DNA of 64,000 bases from Pedobacter africanus (GCF_900176535.1 NZ_FWXT01000005.1:62001-126000); one strand, 5' to 3'; shown: positions 43,242 through 52,282, numbered from the stretch's first letter. Notes: generated by a model from the letters alone, not told the origin. Translations and numbers: made by a program.

Positions 43242-43724
43242 ATGAATGAAACGAGTGAACACAAGAAGTTTATGGAAATAGCCATCCGGCTTTCCGAAAA
43301 GAATGTACTGGAAGGCATTGGCGGCCCGTTTGGCGCTGTTGTGGTGAGGGCTGGAAAGGTGGTTGCTAAAAGTGCCAACAAAGTAACTTCCTCTAATGAT
43401 CCCACTGCGCACGCCGAGGTTTCTGCAATAAGACTGGCCTGTAAAAAACTAAAGACCTTCGACTTAAGCGGCTGCACTATTTACACCAGTTGCGAACCCT
43501 GTCCAATGTGCCTAAGTGCAATTTACTGGGCAAAAATTGACACCATTTATTACGGAAACACAAAAGTGGATGCTGCAGCCATCGGCTTTAATGACAAATT
43601 CATTTATGACGAGCTGGACAAACCAATGCATAAACGCAGCCTTCCAGTTAAACAAATTCTGAGGATGGAAGCACAGAAGGCTTTTAAGTTATGGGACCAA
43701 AGTGCCATGCGCATAGACTACTAG
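43242..43724 (+). CDS. Guanine-deaminase-like nucleoside deaminase
   Basis: 160 residues of the CMP/dCMP deaminase fold. The zinc site is H57-A-E59 (THAHAEV region) plus PCPMC with C87 and C90. The C-terminal tail (IGFNDKFIYDELDKPMHKRSLP) and the terminal IDY resemble Bacillus GuaD, which deaminates guanine to xanthine. tRNA adenosine deaminase TadA is the main alternative, but the tail argues for GuaD. It is followed after nine bases by the EcsC-family gene. Confidence 0.85.
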   Translation: MNETSEHKKFMEIAIRLSEKNVLEGIGGPFGAVVVRAGKVVAKSANKVTSSNDPTAHAEVSAIRLACKKLKTFDLSGCTIYTSCEPCPMCLSAIYWAKIDTIYYGNTKVDAAAIGFNDKFIYDELDKPMHKRSLPVKQILRMEAQKAFKLWDQSAMRIDY

Positions 43725-43733
43725 ATAGGAATT

Positions 43734-44471
43734 ATGAATAGCTATGACCAGAAAATTCGAATAGAGCTGGAATTCTGGAAAAGGGAAATGATGCGCAAGC
43801 CTACTTTCCTAAACAAGGTGACTACTGGTGTACAAAAAAAGATAAACGGTTATATTCCCGACAAGGTACATAAAGTCATTACAGAGGCCATCAAGGCGAT
43901 GGTAAAAACTGTTCTCTATGGCTCAACTTATACTACCAGCCCAATTCCTTCTGAAGGCATGAGTATCCTTCATCGGGAATCCCTTGTACAACAGAAGATA
44001 GACAACTATTGTAAGACCGGGGCTGCTGAAGGTGGCATTACCGGGGCCGGGGGATTTTTGATGAGTATGGCTGATTTCCCGATCCTGATTGGAATTAAGT
44101 TTAAAATGCTCTTTGAAATTGCTTCTTTATATGGTTTTGATGTGGCCGATTTCAGGGAACGGTTATACCTATTGTACATCTTCCAATTGGCTTTTTCGAG
44201 CAAACAAGGTACAACCAAAGTGTTTCTTCACCTTCAAAACTGGGAAGAACAATTACTTACACTCCCCGAAAACCCCGAAAATTTTAACTGGAAAACTTTT
44301 CAGCAGGAGTACCGAGATTATATAGACCTGGCCAAGCTGGCTCAGCTGCTTCCGGTAGTGGGTGCTGCAGTTGGTGCAGTTGCCAACTATCAGCTCATTA
44401 AAAAACTAGGAAAAACTGCCATGCAGGCCTATAGGATGCGCTTGATCGATCAGCAGCGGTTGATCCTTTAA
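43734..44471 (+). CDS. EcsC family protein
   Basis: 245 residues. EcsC signature blocks include the Gly/Ala-rich membrane-like stretch GAAEGGITGAGGFLMSMADFPILIGIKFKMLFEIA and, near the C-terminus, LAQLLPVVGAAVGAVANYQLI. The molecular function is not established. The sequence is not part of an ABC transporter operon here. It converges with the S4-domain gene, with overlapping stop codons. Confidence 0.85.
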   Translation: MNSYDQKIRIELEFWKREMMRKPTFLNKVTTGVQKKINGYIPDKVHKVITEAIKAMVKTVLYGSTYTTSPIPSEGMSILHRESLVQQKIDNYCKTGAAEGGITGAGGFLMSMADFPILIGIKFKMLFEIASLYGFDVADFRERLYLLYIFQLAFSSKQGTTKVFLHLQNWEEQLLTLPENPENFNWKTFQQEYRDYIDLAKLAQLLPVVGAAVGAVANYQLIKKLGKTAMQAYRMRLIDQQRLIL

Positions 44472-44866
44472 TCTTCCTCAAACATCCCTCCCAGAAGGTC
44501 ATCGGTTTCACGCCTGTCTTTTTTGGTAGGCCGTCCAGTCCCCCTGTCCCTTCTTAGTGTTGGTGCATGGAACATCGATTTAAAAGCATGAGTTTCCTCA
44601 ACCGGGGTAATGTCTTTATACTTGGTTACCGCAATCTTAGACTCCACCCTGTTGTACAGCAGTTCAACCACTTCAATCACCTTTTTCTCAATGCCTTTCG
44701 ACACCTGATATACATCGCCCGGCTTCACAACTGCAGACGGCTTAACGTTCTGTCCATTTAACTTAATACGCCCGGCTTTACAAGCCTCAGTAGCCAGACT
44801 TCTGGTTTTAAATAGTCGTATGGCCCATAAATATTTATCTATCCTAAGTTTTTCCTGTTCGGTCAT
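44468..44866 (-). CDS. S4-domain RNA-binding protein (Hsp15-like)
   Basis: 132 residues. The S4 domain is in the first 60 or so residues (LRIDKYLWAIRLFKTRSLATEACKAGRIKLNG), followed by a basic tail (LRRDRGTGRPTKKDRRETDD). It matches the HslR/Hsp15 family, which binds stalled 50S subunits carrying peptidyl-tRNA. A -7 box lies seven bases upstream of the ATG. Stop codon shared with the EcsC gene. Confidence 0.88.
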   Translation of the reverse strand: MTEQEKLRIDKYLWAIRLFKTRSLATEACKAGRIKLNGQNVKPSAVVKPGDVYQVSKGIEKKVIEVVELLYNRVESKIAVTKYKDITPVEETHAFKSMFHAPTLRRDRGTGRPTKKDRRETDDLLGGMFEED

Positions 44867-44873
44867 AACGTAC

Positions 44874-44881
44874 CAAAAATA
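44874..44881 (-). promoter_or_regulatory. -7 box close to the S4 gene start
   Basis: TATTTTTG on the minus strand, seven bases upstream of the S4 gene ATG; another predicted leaderless transcript. Confidence 0.5.
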
Positions 44882-44940
44882 GATAATATTAAAGGATTAT
44901 GATAAAATTCATTTATTTTGTCAAAAAATAACAAACAATC

Positions 44941-45759
44941 ATGATAGCACAATTAAAAAAGTTAGTAGAGGCCGCTTGGGAAGACAGAACTTTATTAGAA
45001 TATAGTGAACATTGCGAAGCAATAGAAACTGTAATTATGCAGCTGGACAAAGGAGAGTTGCGCGTTGCAGAACCAATTTTAAACTCCTGGGGTGTAAATG
45101 AATGGATAAAAAAAGCCGTGATCCTTTATTTCCCGATCAGACAAATGAAAGTTATTGAAACAGGTCCTTTTGTGTTTCACGACAAAATGAAACTGAAAAC
45201 CAATTATAAGGACCTGGGTGTGCGCGTAGTTCCTGGTGCAAGCGCCCGTTATGGTGCATACCTGGCAAAAGGCGTAATCATGATGCCATCTTATGTAAAC
45301 ATTGGCGCGTATGTAGATGAAGGCACAATGGTAGATACCTGGGCTACAGTAGGATCATGTGCTCAAATCGGAAAACACGTTCATTTGAGTGGTGGTGTAG
45401 GAATCGGTGGTGTACTGGAACCCGTTCAGGCATCTCCTGTAATTATTGAAGACAACTGTTTCCTTGGATCAAGGGCCATTGTAGTAGAAGGTGTAAAAGT
45501 AGAGAAAGAAGCCGTATTAGGTGCAAATGTAGTGTTAACAGCATCAACAAAAATCATTGATGTTACCGGACCAACCCCAGTTGAATATAAAGGTATTGTA
45601 CCAGCCCGTTCTGTGGTAATCCCTGGTTCTTATGCCAAAAAATTCCCGGCAGGAGAATACCAGGTACCATGTGCGTTAATCATTGGCAAGAGAAAAGAAT
45701 CTACAGACAAAAAAACATCACTGAATGATGCATTGAGAGAAAACAATGTAGCGGTATAA
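44941..45759 (+). CDS. dapD: Tetrahydrodipicolinate N-succinyltransferase
   Basis: 272 residues: N-terminal helical domain, then a left-handed beta-helix of hexapeptide repeats (IGAYVDEGTMVDTWATVGSC, HLSGGVGIGGVLEP). It catalyses succinylation of tetrahydrodipicolinate in the lysine/diaminopimelate pathway, which supplies peptidoglycan. The length is typical of DapD. The stop (TAA) abuts the ATG of the following glycosyltransferase, which suggests coupling. Confidence 0.95.
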   Translation: MIAQLKKLVEAAWEDRTLLEYSEHCEAIETVIMQLDKGELRVAEPILNSWGVNEWIKKAVILYFPIRQMKVIETGPFVFHDKMKLKTNYKDLGVRVVPGASARYGAYLAKGVIMMPSYVNIGAYVDEGTMVDTWATVGSCAQIGKHVHLSGGVGIGGVLEPVQASPVIIEDNCFLGSRAIVVEGVKVEKEAVLGANVVLTASTKIIDVTGPTPVEYKGIVPARSVVIPGSYAKKFPAGEYQVPCALIIGKRKESTDKKTSLNDALRENNVAV

Positions 45760-46698
45760 ATGAACACTTTAAATGAAGGGGAGAATAGTGTGCTGGTATC
45801 CATTGCAATGTGTACCTACAATGGTGAAGTTTTTTTGGATCAACAAATACAATCCATACTCGACCAGAGCCATACCAATCTGGAGCTGGTAATTGTTGAC
45901 GATTGCTCTAAAGACGGAACCTTTGAGTTGTTGCAGTCCTGGCACACTAAACACCCTTCAAAGTTCAAAATATTCAGGAATGAAAAGAACCTGGGCTACA
46001 ACAAGAACTTTGAAAAAGCCATTTCCTTGTGCTCAGGAGATTTTATCGCCATATCTGATCAGGATGACATCTGGCTTCCCACCAAAATTGAGAAGCTAAT
46101 CAAGAGCTTCACAAAAGACAACATTGTACTGAGCCACTGTGCTTCTATCCACCTGTTAGGTAATAAACTAAAATCCAAATCTGGCGTACTGCGCTGGGAA
46201 AGGCACTTTTCTGGCAACAACACGTCGAGTCTGTTTTTGTTTAACCAGGTACAAGGACACAATATGATGTTCCGAAAAACACTAGTGCGCTATATTTTAC
46301 CGCTGCCAGATGATGTATATTACGATTGGTGGATAGCCATTGTAGCTACCTGCTATGGCTGCGTCAGTTCTGTTCCTGAATATCTGGTACAACACCGTCT
46401 CCACCGCAACAATGCTTACTTTCAAAAAGGAAAAAAAAGCAAAAAGGAAGATCGGTTATACCTGTTGAACACACTTAAGGCGTTTTCAGGCATCCGGCAA
46501 ATGGAACCTACCGCTCGTCTCTTTTTAGCCGAACTGATACAACAAATCTCTGCAAGTGTAAATACTTTTAATCATAAATTTGATTTTAAGCTGTTCAAAT
46601 TCATTCATAAAAACAGGTGGGTCATTTTTGGACACAAAAAAAGATTTTTCCCCGAATGGTCATTGTTAAAAGCTTCTTTTAAATACTCAAAACCTTAA
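45760..46698 (+). CDS. GT2 glycosyltransferase (rhamnosyltransferase-like)
   Basis: 312 residues. GT-A fold: SIAMCTYNGEVFLDQQIQSIL at the N-terminus, VDDCSKDGT, and the DxD region SDQDDIW (D100, D102, D103) that binds Mg-nucleotide sugar. The Q[DE]D-type motif is typical of rhamnosyl-/galactosyl-like GT2 enzymes of polysaccharide synthesis. First of three GT2 genes, spaced by 0-10 bases after dapD, so operonic. Confidence 0.88.
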   Translation: MNTLNEGENSVLVSIAMCTYNGEVFLDQQIQSILDQSHTNLELVIVDDCSKDGTFELLQSWHTKHPSKFKIFRNEKNLGYNKNFEKAISLCSGDFIAISDQDDIWLPTKIEKLIKSFTKDNIVLSHCASIHLLGNKLKSKSGVLRWERHFSGNNTSSLFLFNQVQGHNMMFRKTLVRYILPLPDDVYYDWWIAIVATCYGCVSSVPEYLVQHRLHRNNAYFQKGKKSKKEDRLYLLNTLKAFSGIRQMEPTARLFLAELIQQISASVNTFNHKFDFKLFKFIHKNRWVIFGHKKRFFPEWSLLKASFKYSKP

Positions 46699-46708
46699 CA
46701 CTTGCGCA

Positions 46709-47515
46709 ATGAATAACTGTAGTCTGATCATTTCAACCTATAACTGGCCCGAAGCGCTGGAGCTTTGCCTGGAAAGTGTGAAAAATCAGTTCGTAAAACC
46801 CTTTGAAGTCATCATTGCCGACGATGGTTCTACCCATCAAACTAAATTACTCATAGAAAAGTACCAGAGTGAGGGCTTGTTAAATATAGTACACGTATGG
46901 CAGCCCGACAATGGATTTCAGCTTGCCAAGATCAGAAACAAAGCAATTGCAGCAAGTACTGGAGAATATATCATTCAAATTGATGGAGATGTAATCCTAC
47001 ACCGTCATTTTGTAGAAGATCATTTAAATGCCTCAAAAGCAGATTGCTTCATTCAGGGCTCCAGGGTAATGCTGGGCAAGAAAGTTTCGACAAAATTGCT
47101 CCGGCAAAAATCCATAGCAATCAACCTGCTTGTTTCCGACATTAAAAGGAAAGAAAATGGTATCCGTTTACTGTGGTTGAGTAAGCTCCTTCAAAAAAAA
47201 TACAGGAACCGTTATCCTATCTTTTGGGCCAGGGGGGCAAACATGTCGTTCTGGAAAAAGGACCTCCTTCTGGTTAACGGCTATAATGAAAACTTTAGCG
47301 GTTGGGGCGATGAGGACAGTGAACTTACTTTACGGCTCTTAAACTCGGGCAAAACAAAACTATACCTTAAATTTGCGGGAATAATCTATCACCTTTATCA
47401 CCATGAAGATGCCTCTAAAGCCAAATCTTCGAAAAACAGGAGTTTATTGGAGCGCGCATTTTCCGACAAAATTGTATCCACTGATAACGGATTAGATAAA
47501 TACATTCAGAAATGA
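46709..47515 (+). CDS. GT2 glycosyltransferase with GT7C-like tail (copy 1)
   Basis: 268 residues. N-terminal Glyco_tranf_2 domain (IISTYNWPEALELCLESV, IADDGST) with DGD at 92-94 as the metal site. The C-terminal block GWGDEDSELTLRL near residue 198 is a galactosyltransferase (GT7C-like) motif. It is clearly paralogous to the next gene: NWPEAL, IADDGST, GFQLA.IRNKAI and NMSFW are shared. The ATG of the next gene overlaps its stop (ATGA). Probably adds hexoses in LPS or capsule synthesis. Confidence 0.85.
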   Translation: MNNCSLIISTYNWPEALELCLESVKNQFVKPFEVIIADDGSTHQTKLLIEKYQSEGLLNIVHVWQPDNGFQLAKIRNKAIAASTGEYIIQIDGDVILHRHFVEDHLNASKADCFIQGSRVMLGKKVSTKLLRQKSIAINLLVSDIKRKENGIRLLWLSKLLQKKYRNRYPIFWARGANMSFWKKDLLLVNGYNENFSGWGDEDSELTLRLLNSGKTKLYLKFAGIIYHLYHHEDASKAKSSKNRSLLERAFSDKIVSTDNGLDKYIQK

Positions 47516-48333
47516 AATCAAAAAAAGATACACTTCCTGGTTGTTCACTAATGATTGCTACTTATAACTGGCCGGAAGCCTTGGATCTTTGTTTAATGAG
47601 TGTACTTAATCAGCAACATTTACCCAATGAAATCATTATCGCTGATGACGGCTCTACCAACGAAACCAAAGAACTCGTTCAGCGAATTGCCAGGCAAACA
47701 ACGGTGCCTATTGTACACATCTGGCATCCCGATGAAGGCTTTCAATTGGCTGCCATTAGAAATAAAGCGATTAAGGCCGCAAAGTACGACTACCTGATTC
47801 AGATAGACGGAGATATTATACTAAATGAATATTTCATCCACGACCACTTAAATTTTGCTGTCCCGGGAACTTTCTTATGCGGCAGCAGGGTGTCACTTTC
47901 GCCTCAAAAAAGCACCAGATTACTGGCACAAAAGGAATACAGGTTAAAATATACCGACCTGCCATTTGCTACAATATTCAATAGCTTCAGATCGGCAGTT
48001 TTAAGGCGGCTACTGGCAGACAGATATAAAAAAAACAAACTTCACGCATTAAGAGGCTGCAATATGTCTTTCTGGCGAAATGACCTGCTTCAGATCAATG
48101 GATACAATCAGGACATTACAGGCTGGGGCAGTGAGGATTTCGAACTCGCTATGCGGTTAATTAATAACGGTATAAAAAAGAGGTTCCTTAAATTTGGTGG
48201 TGTTGCCTATCATATTTACCATAAAGAAAACAGTAAGGATAAATTGCAAAAAAACGTCCAAATACTTGAACAGACCATAAAAAACAAAAACACCTGGATC
48301 AATCATGGGATATCCAGCATAGATTCACAATAA
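47512..48333 (+). CDS. GT2 glycosyltransferase with GT7C-like tail (copy 2)
   Basis: 273 residues, a paralogue of the preceding gene with the same order of motifs: IATYNWPEALDLC, IADDGSTN, DGD at 99-101, and GWGSEDFELAMRL near residue 205. Conservation of both active sites suggests two working enzymes with different acceptors. It is coupled to copy 1 by a 4-base overlap and followed 12 bases later by tsaC. Confidence 0.85.
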   Translation: MKSKKDTLPGCSLMIATYNWPEALDLCLMSVLNQQHLPNEIIIADDGSTNETKELVQRIARQTTVPIVHIWHPDEGFQLAAIRNKAIKAAKYDYLIQIDGDIILNEYFIHDHLNFAVPGTFLCGSRVSLSPQKSTRLLAQKEYRLKYTDLPFATIFNSFRSAVLRRLLADRYKKNKLHALRGCNMSFWRNDLLQINGYNQDITGWGSEDFELAMRLINNGIKKRFLKFGGVAYHIYHKENSKDKLQKNVQILEQTIKNKNTWINHGISSIDSQ

Positions 48334-48345
48334 GACCTGACAAAA

Positions 48346-48912
48346 ATGCTGAAACAAGAAATCGAAAAAGCACTGACTGTTTTAAAAAATGGAGGGGTCA
48401 TCCTCTATCCTACCGATACCGTATGGGGATTAGGCTGTGATGCAACAAACGAACAGGCTGTTGCCAAAATAAACGACATCAAAGGCCGTGCATCAGATAA
48501 AAGCTTCATTATACTTTTAGACACTGATGCCAAACTTCAAAGCTATGTAACAGAAATACCAGATGTTGCTTATGACCTGATCGAATATGCAGAAAATCCA
48601 CTAACCCTGGTATTTCCAAACGCAAAGAACCTGGCAAAAAATGTGATAAATGCGGATGGTAGTGTGGGCATTAGAATTGTTAAACATGATTTTTGCAATC
48701 AACTCATCCAAAGGTTCCGAAAACCGATCACCTCCACTTCAGCAAATATATCAGGGCAACCTACTCCTCTTTTTTTTGATGACATCAGTGACGAAGTAAA
48801 AGCTGCTGTCGATCATATTGTAGATTGGGAACAAGGGCTTAAAACCAATAAAAAGCCGTCAACCATAATGAAATTGGCCCCTGGTGGTCAATTTTCCTTT
48901 ATTAGAAGGTAA
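48346..48912 (+). CDS. tsaC: L-threonylcarbamoyladenylate synthase (TsaC/Sua5 type)
   Basis: 188 residues of the YrdC domain: VILYPTDTVWGLGCD at the N-terminus and TSTSANISG. It makes threonylcarbamoyl-AMP for the t6A37 modification of ANN-decoding tRNAs. The Sua5 C-terminal domain is absent, so it is the short TsaC-like form. The downstream neighbour cca, which also acts on tRNA, supports the assignment. Confidence 0.9.
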   Translation: MLKQEIEKALTVLKNGGVILYPTDTVWGLGCDATNEQAVAKINDIKGRASDKSFIILLDTDAKLQSYVTEIPDVAYDLIEYAENPLTLVFPNAKNLAKNVINADGSVGIRIVKHDFCNQLIQRFRKPITSTSANISGQPTPLFFDDISDEVKAAVDHIVDWEQGLKTNKKPSTIMKLAPGGQFSFIRR

Positions 48913-48919
48913 GTTTTAC

Positions 48920-48927
48920 TACTTTTG
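48920..48927 (+). promoter_or_regulatory. Candidate -7 box of cca
   Basis: TACTTTTG matches TAnnTTTG, 11 bases before the ATG at 48939, so a very short leader is predicted. No clear -33 element. Confidence 0.4.
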
Positions 48928-48938
48928 TAAACTCATCA

Positions 48939-50345
48939 ATGGAACAACACCTGCAACATCCTGTTTTTAAAGCCCTTGCCGATATTGCGCATTCAAACCA
49001 TATCGAAGCCTATGTCATTGGCGGTTACGTTCGAGATATTTTCCTGGAAAGACCCTCTAAAGATATCGACATTGTGGTACTCGGAAATGGTATCGAATAC
49101 GCAGAACGGGTAGGAAGACAGCTTAAAAGCAAAGTCGCAGTGTTCAAGAATTTTGGTACTGCGATGCTAAAATTCCAGGACCTTGAAATTGAATTTGTAG
49201 GTGCAAGAAAAGAATCATATCGTTCTGATTCCCGTAAACCTATCGTTGAAAATGGAACCATCGAAGACGATCAGCTCAGGAGGGATTTTACCATCAATGC
49301 GCTGGCCATATCCTTAAATAAAATCAGCTACGGACAATTGGTTGATCCTTTTAACGGCCTGGCAGACCTTAAAGAAAAACTGATCAGAACACCACTCGAG
49401 CCTGAACTCACTTTCTCCGATGATCCGCTCCGTATGATGCGGGCGATCCGCTTTGCAACCCAGCTTAATTTTACGATTGATGACAAGGCGCTGAATGCAA
49501 TAAAAAAACAAAAAGAGCGGATTGCTATTGTTTCCAAAGAAAGGATAACTGATGAACTCAATAAAATTATCCTTTCAAAAGTACCTTCAATAGGATTTAA
49601 ATACCTCTTTGATACCGGACTTTTACACTTTATTTTCCCACAAATGGCCAATCTGTATGGAGTTGATGTGATCAAGGGCAAAGGGCATAAAGATAATTTT
49701 TATCACACCCTGCAGGTACTCGACAATATTTGCGAAACCACTACCGATCTATGGCTGCGATGGGCTGCAATTTTACATGATATTGCAAAACCAGCGACAA
49801 AACGTTTTGAAGAAGGCCATGGATGGACATTTCATGGGCATGAAGATAAGGGCGCCAGAATGGTACCCAAAATATTTGCAGAGCTCAAATTGCCACTAAA
49901 CGAAAAAATGAAATTCGTACAAAAACTGGTACAACTGCACCTGCGTCCAATAGTTCTGGCACAGGAACTCGTTACCGATTCAGCCGTGAGAAGGCTTTTA
50001 TTTGATGCGGGAGAAGACATTGAAAGTTTAATGCTGCTTTGCAATGCTGATGTAACCACCAAAAATGAATACAAGATCAAAAAATACCGGAACAACTTTG
50101 AACTGGTTAAACAAAAACTCAAAGATGTGGAGGAGCGGGACAAAATCAGGAACTGGCAACCTCCCATTACAGGAAATGATATCATGGAAATTTTCGGATT
50201 ATCAGCAGGGAGAGAAGTTGGCCTGATCAAAAATGCCATCCGGGAGGCAATCCTGGAGGGGGAAATCATCAATACTTACGACAGCGCGTTACAGTTTATG
50301 CTCGAAAAAGCTAAAGAATTTGGGCTGAAACCGATAAAGCATTAA
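48939..50345 (+). CDS. cca: CCA-adding tRNA nucleotidyltransferase with HD domain
   Basis: 468 residues. N-terminal nucleotidyltransferase domain with GGYVRD at 28-33 and the catalytic Asp pair D42 and D44 in DIDIVV. The RRDFTINALA, DDPLRMMRAIRFA and RI/ERI motifs of class II CCA enzymes follow. The HD domain is in WAAILHDIAKPATKR and HGHEDKGARM. Poly(A) polymerases share this fold, but the HD domain and Bacteroidota context favour CCA addition/repair. Confidence 0.92.
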   Translation: MEQHLQHPVFKALADIAHSNHIEAYVIGGYVRDIFLERPSKDIDIVVLGNGIEYAERVGRQLKSKVAVFKNFGTAMLKFQDLEIEFVGARKESYRSDSRKPIVENGTIEDDQLRRDFTINALAISLNKISYGQLVDPFNGLADLKEKLIRTPLEPELTFSDDPLRMMRAIRFATQLNFTIDDKALNAIKKQKERIAIVSKERITDELNKIILSKVPSIGFKYLFDTGLLHFIFPQMANLYGVDVIKGKGHKDNFYHTLQVLDNICETTTDLWLRWAAILHDIAKPATKRFEEGHGWTFHGHEDKGARMVPKIFAELKLPLNEKMKFVQKLVQLHLRPIVLAQELVTDSAVRRLLFDAGEDIESLMLLCNADVTTKNEYKIKKYRNNFELVKQKLKDVEERDKIRNWQPPITGNDIMEIFGLSAGREVGLIKNAIREAILEGEIINTYDSALQFMLEKAKEFGLKPIKH

Positions 50346-50402
50346 CACAATTATAGAAAGTATATTTTATTTTTTAATTTTATACCTAGAAAATAGGCTC
50401 AA

Positions 50403-51053
50403 ATGGCAATTTATAGATTTAGAATAAGTTTCGAAGATTTCGATGAAGTAGTAAGGGAAATAGATATAAAATCCACTCAAACCTTTGAAGATTTGCACAA
50501 AGCGGTACACCGCTCAACCGGATATTCTCCAGAAAAATCTTCTTCATTTTTTGTAAGTACAGATAACTGGATAAAAGGTGATGAAATCGCCTATCTGCCG
50601 GTTCAGCGTAAAATTGACCGGGGGGTGGCTTTGATGGAAAACTCTAAACTAAGTAAATTCATTGAAGACCCACATCAGAAATTCTACTACATCTATAATT
50701 TTGATCGCCCCTTTGATTTTCATGTTGAACTGATCAAGATCATCCTTGAAACTGACCCTAACATTGAGTATCCATTTCTGGTAAAAAGTACCGGTGAAGC
50801 GCCTAAAATCATTGATAAAAACAACTTTGGCGCCGTTGCTGTATCTTCAGCTCCTGCATCTACTGAATTTGATTTCCTAAATGAAATGGACTTCGTGCCC
50901 GAAGATACTGAAGAACTTGAAGCTATGGGCGGCAGGGGAATCAATGCAGAAGAAACAACTGATGACGATACCGAAGAGGAATCTGAGGAAAATGACGAAT
51001 TTTCAGATAACGAAAATTACGAAGACGAAGAATACAAAGAGGACGACTATTAA
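50403..51053 (+). CDS. Plasmid pRiA4b ORF-3-like protein with acidic tail
   Basis: 216 residues. The N-terminal 140 residues form the pRiA4b ORF-3-like fold (FRISFEDFDEVVREIDI, then FEDLHKAVHRSTGY and SSFFVSTD), named after a plasmid ORF but widespread on chromosomes. The last 50 or so residues are extremely acidic (Glu/Asp), with tandem DDDT/EEES-like runs. The function is unknown. It is annotated in some genomes as an 'IS1096 passenger TnpR-like' protein, but there is no transposase here. It lies between cca and miaA with short gaps, in a tRNA-processing operon. Confidence 0.75.
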   Translation: MAIYRFRISFEDFDEVVREIDIKSTQTFEDLHKAVHRSTGYSPEKSSSFFVSTDNWIKGDEIAYLPVQRKIDRGVALMENSKLSKFIEDPHQKFYYIYNFDRPFDFHVELIKIILETDPNIEYPFLVKSTGEAPKIIDKNNFGAVAVSSAPASTEFDFLNEMDFVPEDTEELEAMGGRGINAEETTDDDTEEESEENDEFSDNENYEDEEYKEDDY

Positions 51054-51062
51054 TGCCAGGTT

Positions 51063-51971
51063 ATGGCATTAGATAAAACATTAGTTGTCGTTGTAGGTCC
51101 AACGGCGATAGGAAAAACTGCCTTGGCCATTTCATTGGCCAAACACTTTAACACTGAAATTCTATCCGCAGACTCAAGACAGTTTTTTAAGGAAATCGAG
51201 ATTGGCACAGCTAAGCCCTCTGTTGAAGAGCTTGCTGCTGCGCCACATCACTTTATCAATTCTCACAGTATTGATACTCTTTTTAGTACTGGAGATTTCG
51301 AATTACAGGCAATTGATCTTCTGGAAGTTTTGTTTAAAAAGCATAAACTGCTGATCATGGTTGGTGGGTCAGGTTTATATATTGATGCAGTTTGTAATGG
51401 GCTTGATGATTTACCCGAAACTGATCTGAAGATCCGGGAAATGCTGAACCTGCAACTTGCAGCGGATGGCCTGGAATCCATCAAACAACAGCTCATTGAA
51501 TACGATCCGGAGTACTACAATAAAGTAGATCAATCCAATCCTCAAAGAATGATACGCGGACTGGAATTTTTCCTTTCTACAGGAAAAAAATTATCCAGCT
51601 ATCAGACGAACAGCAAAAAGGTAAGGCCATTTAATATCCTGAAAATAGGTTTGAATATGGATCGCGCCGAACTGTATAACCGCATAAACCAACGTGTAGA
51701 CCACATGATGCAAGCTGGTCTTCTGGAAGAAGTCAAAGCTATGCAACCTTACAGGAAATGCAATGCGCTTAATACGGTCGGCTATTCAGAACTGTTTTCC
51801 TACCTCGATGGCAACATCACCTTAGATGATGCTGTCGAACAGATCAAACAAAACACAAGGCGCTTTGCCAAACGCCAGCTCACCTGGTTTAGAAGAGATG
51901 ACAGCATTGCCTGGTTCGAACCTGGTCAGGACAATACCATCATCAATTATATCTCGCAAAAAACGAATTAG
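51063..51971 (+). CDS. miaA: tRNA dimethylallyltransferase
   Basis: 302 residues. P-loop GPTAIGKT at 12-19 and the following SADSRQFF are the MiaA signature, with QRMIRGLEFFLSTG and FAKRQLTWFRRD. It adds a dimethylallyl group to A37 of tRNAs reading UNN codons. Length is standard. It converges with the DUF3467 gene, and the stop codons overlap. Confidence 0.95.
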   Translation: MALDKTLVVVVGPTAIGKTALAISLAKHFNTEILSADSRQFFKEIEIGTAKPSVEELAAAPHHFINSHSIDTLFSTGDFELQAIDLLEVLFKKHKLLIMVGGSGLYIDAVCNGLDDLPETDLKIREMLNLQLAADGLESIKQQLIEYDPEYYNKVDQSNPQRMIRGLEFFLSTGKKLSSYQTNSKKVRPFNILKIGLNMDRAELYNRINQRVDHMMQAGLLEEVKAMQPYRKCNALNTVGYSELFSYLDGNITLDDAVEQIKQNTRRFAKRQLTWFRRDDSIAWFEPGQDNTIINYISQKTN

Positions 51972-52282
51972 GCCTGAGCTGTAGGGCCGCCAAAATTCAT
52001 TGGAAAACCCGGAGGTTCTTCCTGGGTTTTAATCCTTCCGTTAGCTGCTTCATACTTTTCAATATTATCTTGCATAGCAGCGGCCAATCGTTTAGCATGC
52101 TCCGGGGTCAAAATAATCCTTGATTTTACCCTTGCTTTTGGCACACCCGGCATTACCCTTATAAAATCAAGTACAAATTCAGTATTGGAATGTGTAATGA
52201 TTGCCAGGTTAGAGAATACACCTTCAGCGATTTCCTCTGAAAGCTCAATATTTAATTGGTTGTCGTTGTTTTGTTCTTCCAT
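51968..52282 (-). CDS. DUF3467 protein
   Basis: 104 residues, one domain of the DUF3467 family: SNLAIITHSNTEFVLDFI and a basic loop KSRIILTPEHAKRLAAAM. The C-terminus is a short Pro/Gly-rich tail. The family is small, conserved and of unknown function, common in Bacteroidota. It lies downstream of rpoC on the same strand but behind a strong terminator, so it probably has its own promoter or depends on readthrough. Confidence 0.8.
   Translation of the reverse strand: MEEQNNDNQLNIELSEEIAEGVFSNLAIITHSNTEFVLDFIRVMPGVPKARVKSRIILTPEHAKRLAAAMQDNIEKYEAANGRIKTQEEPPGFPMNFGGPTAQA

Noticed and set aside
50403..51053. Possible mobile element, since the family is sometimes named after IS1096 or a plasmid
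   Set aside because: No transposase, terminal repeats or target duplication nearby; the gene sits in a conserved-looking tRNA-processing operon.
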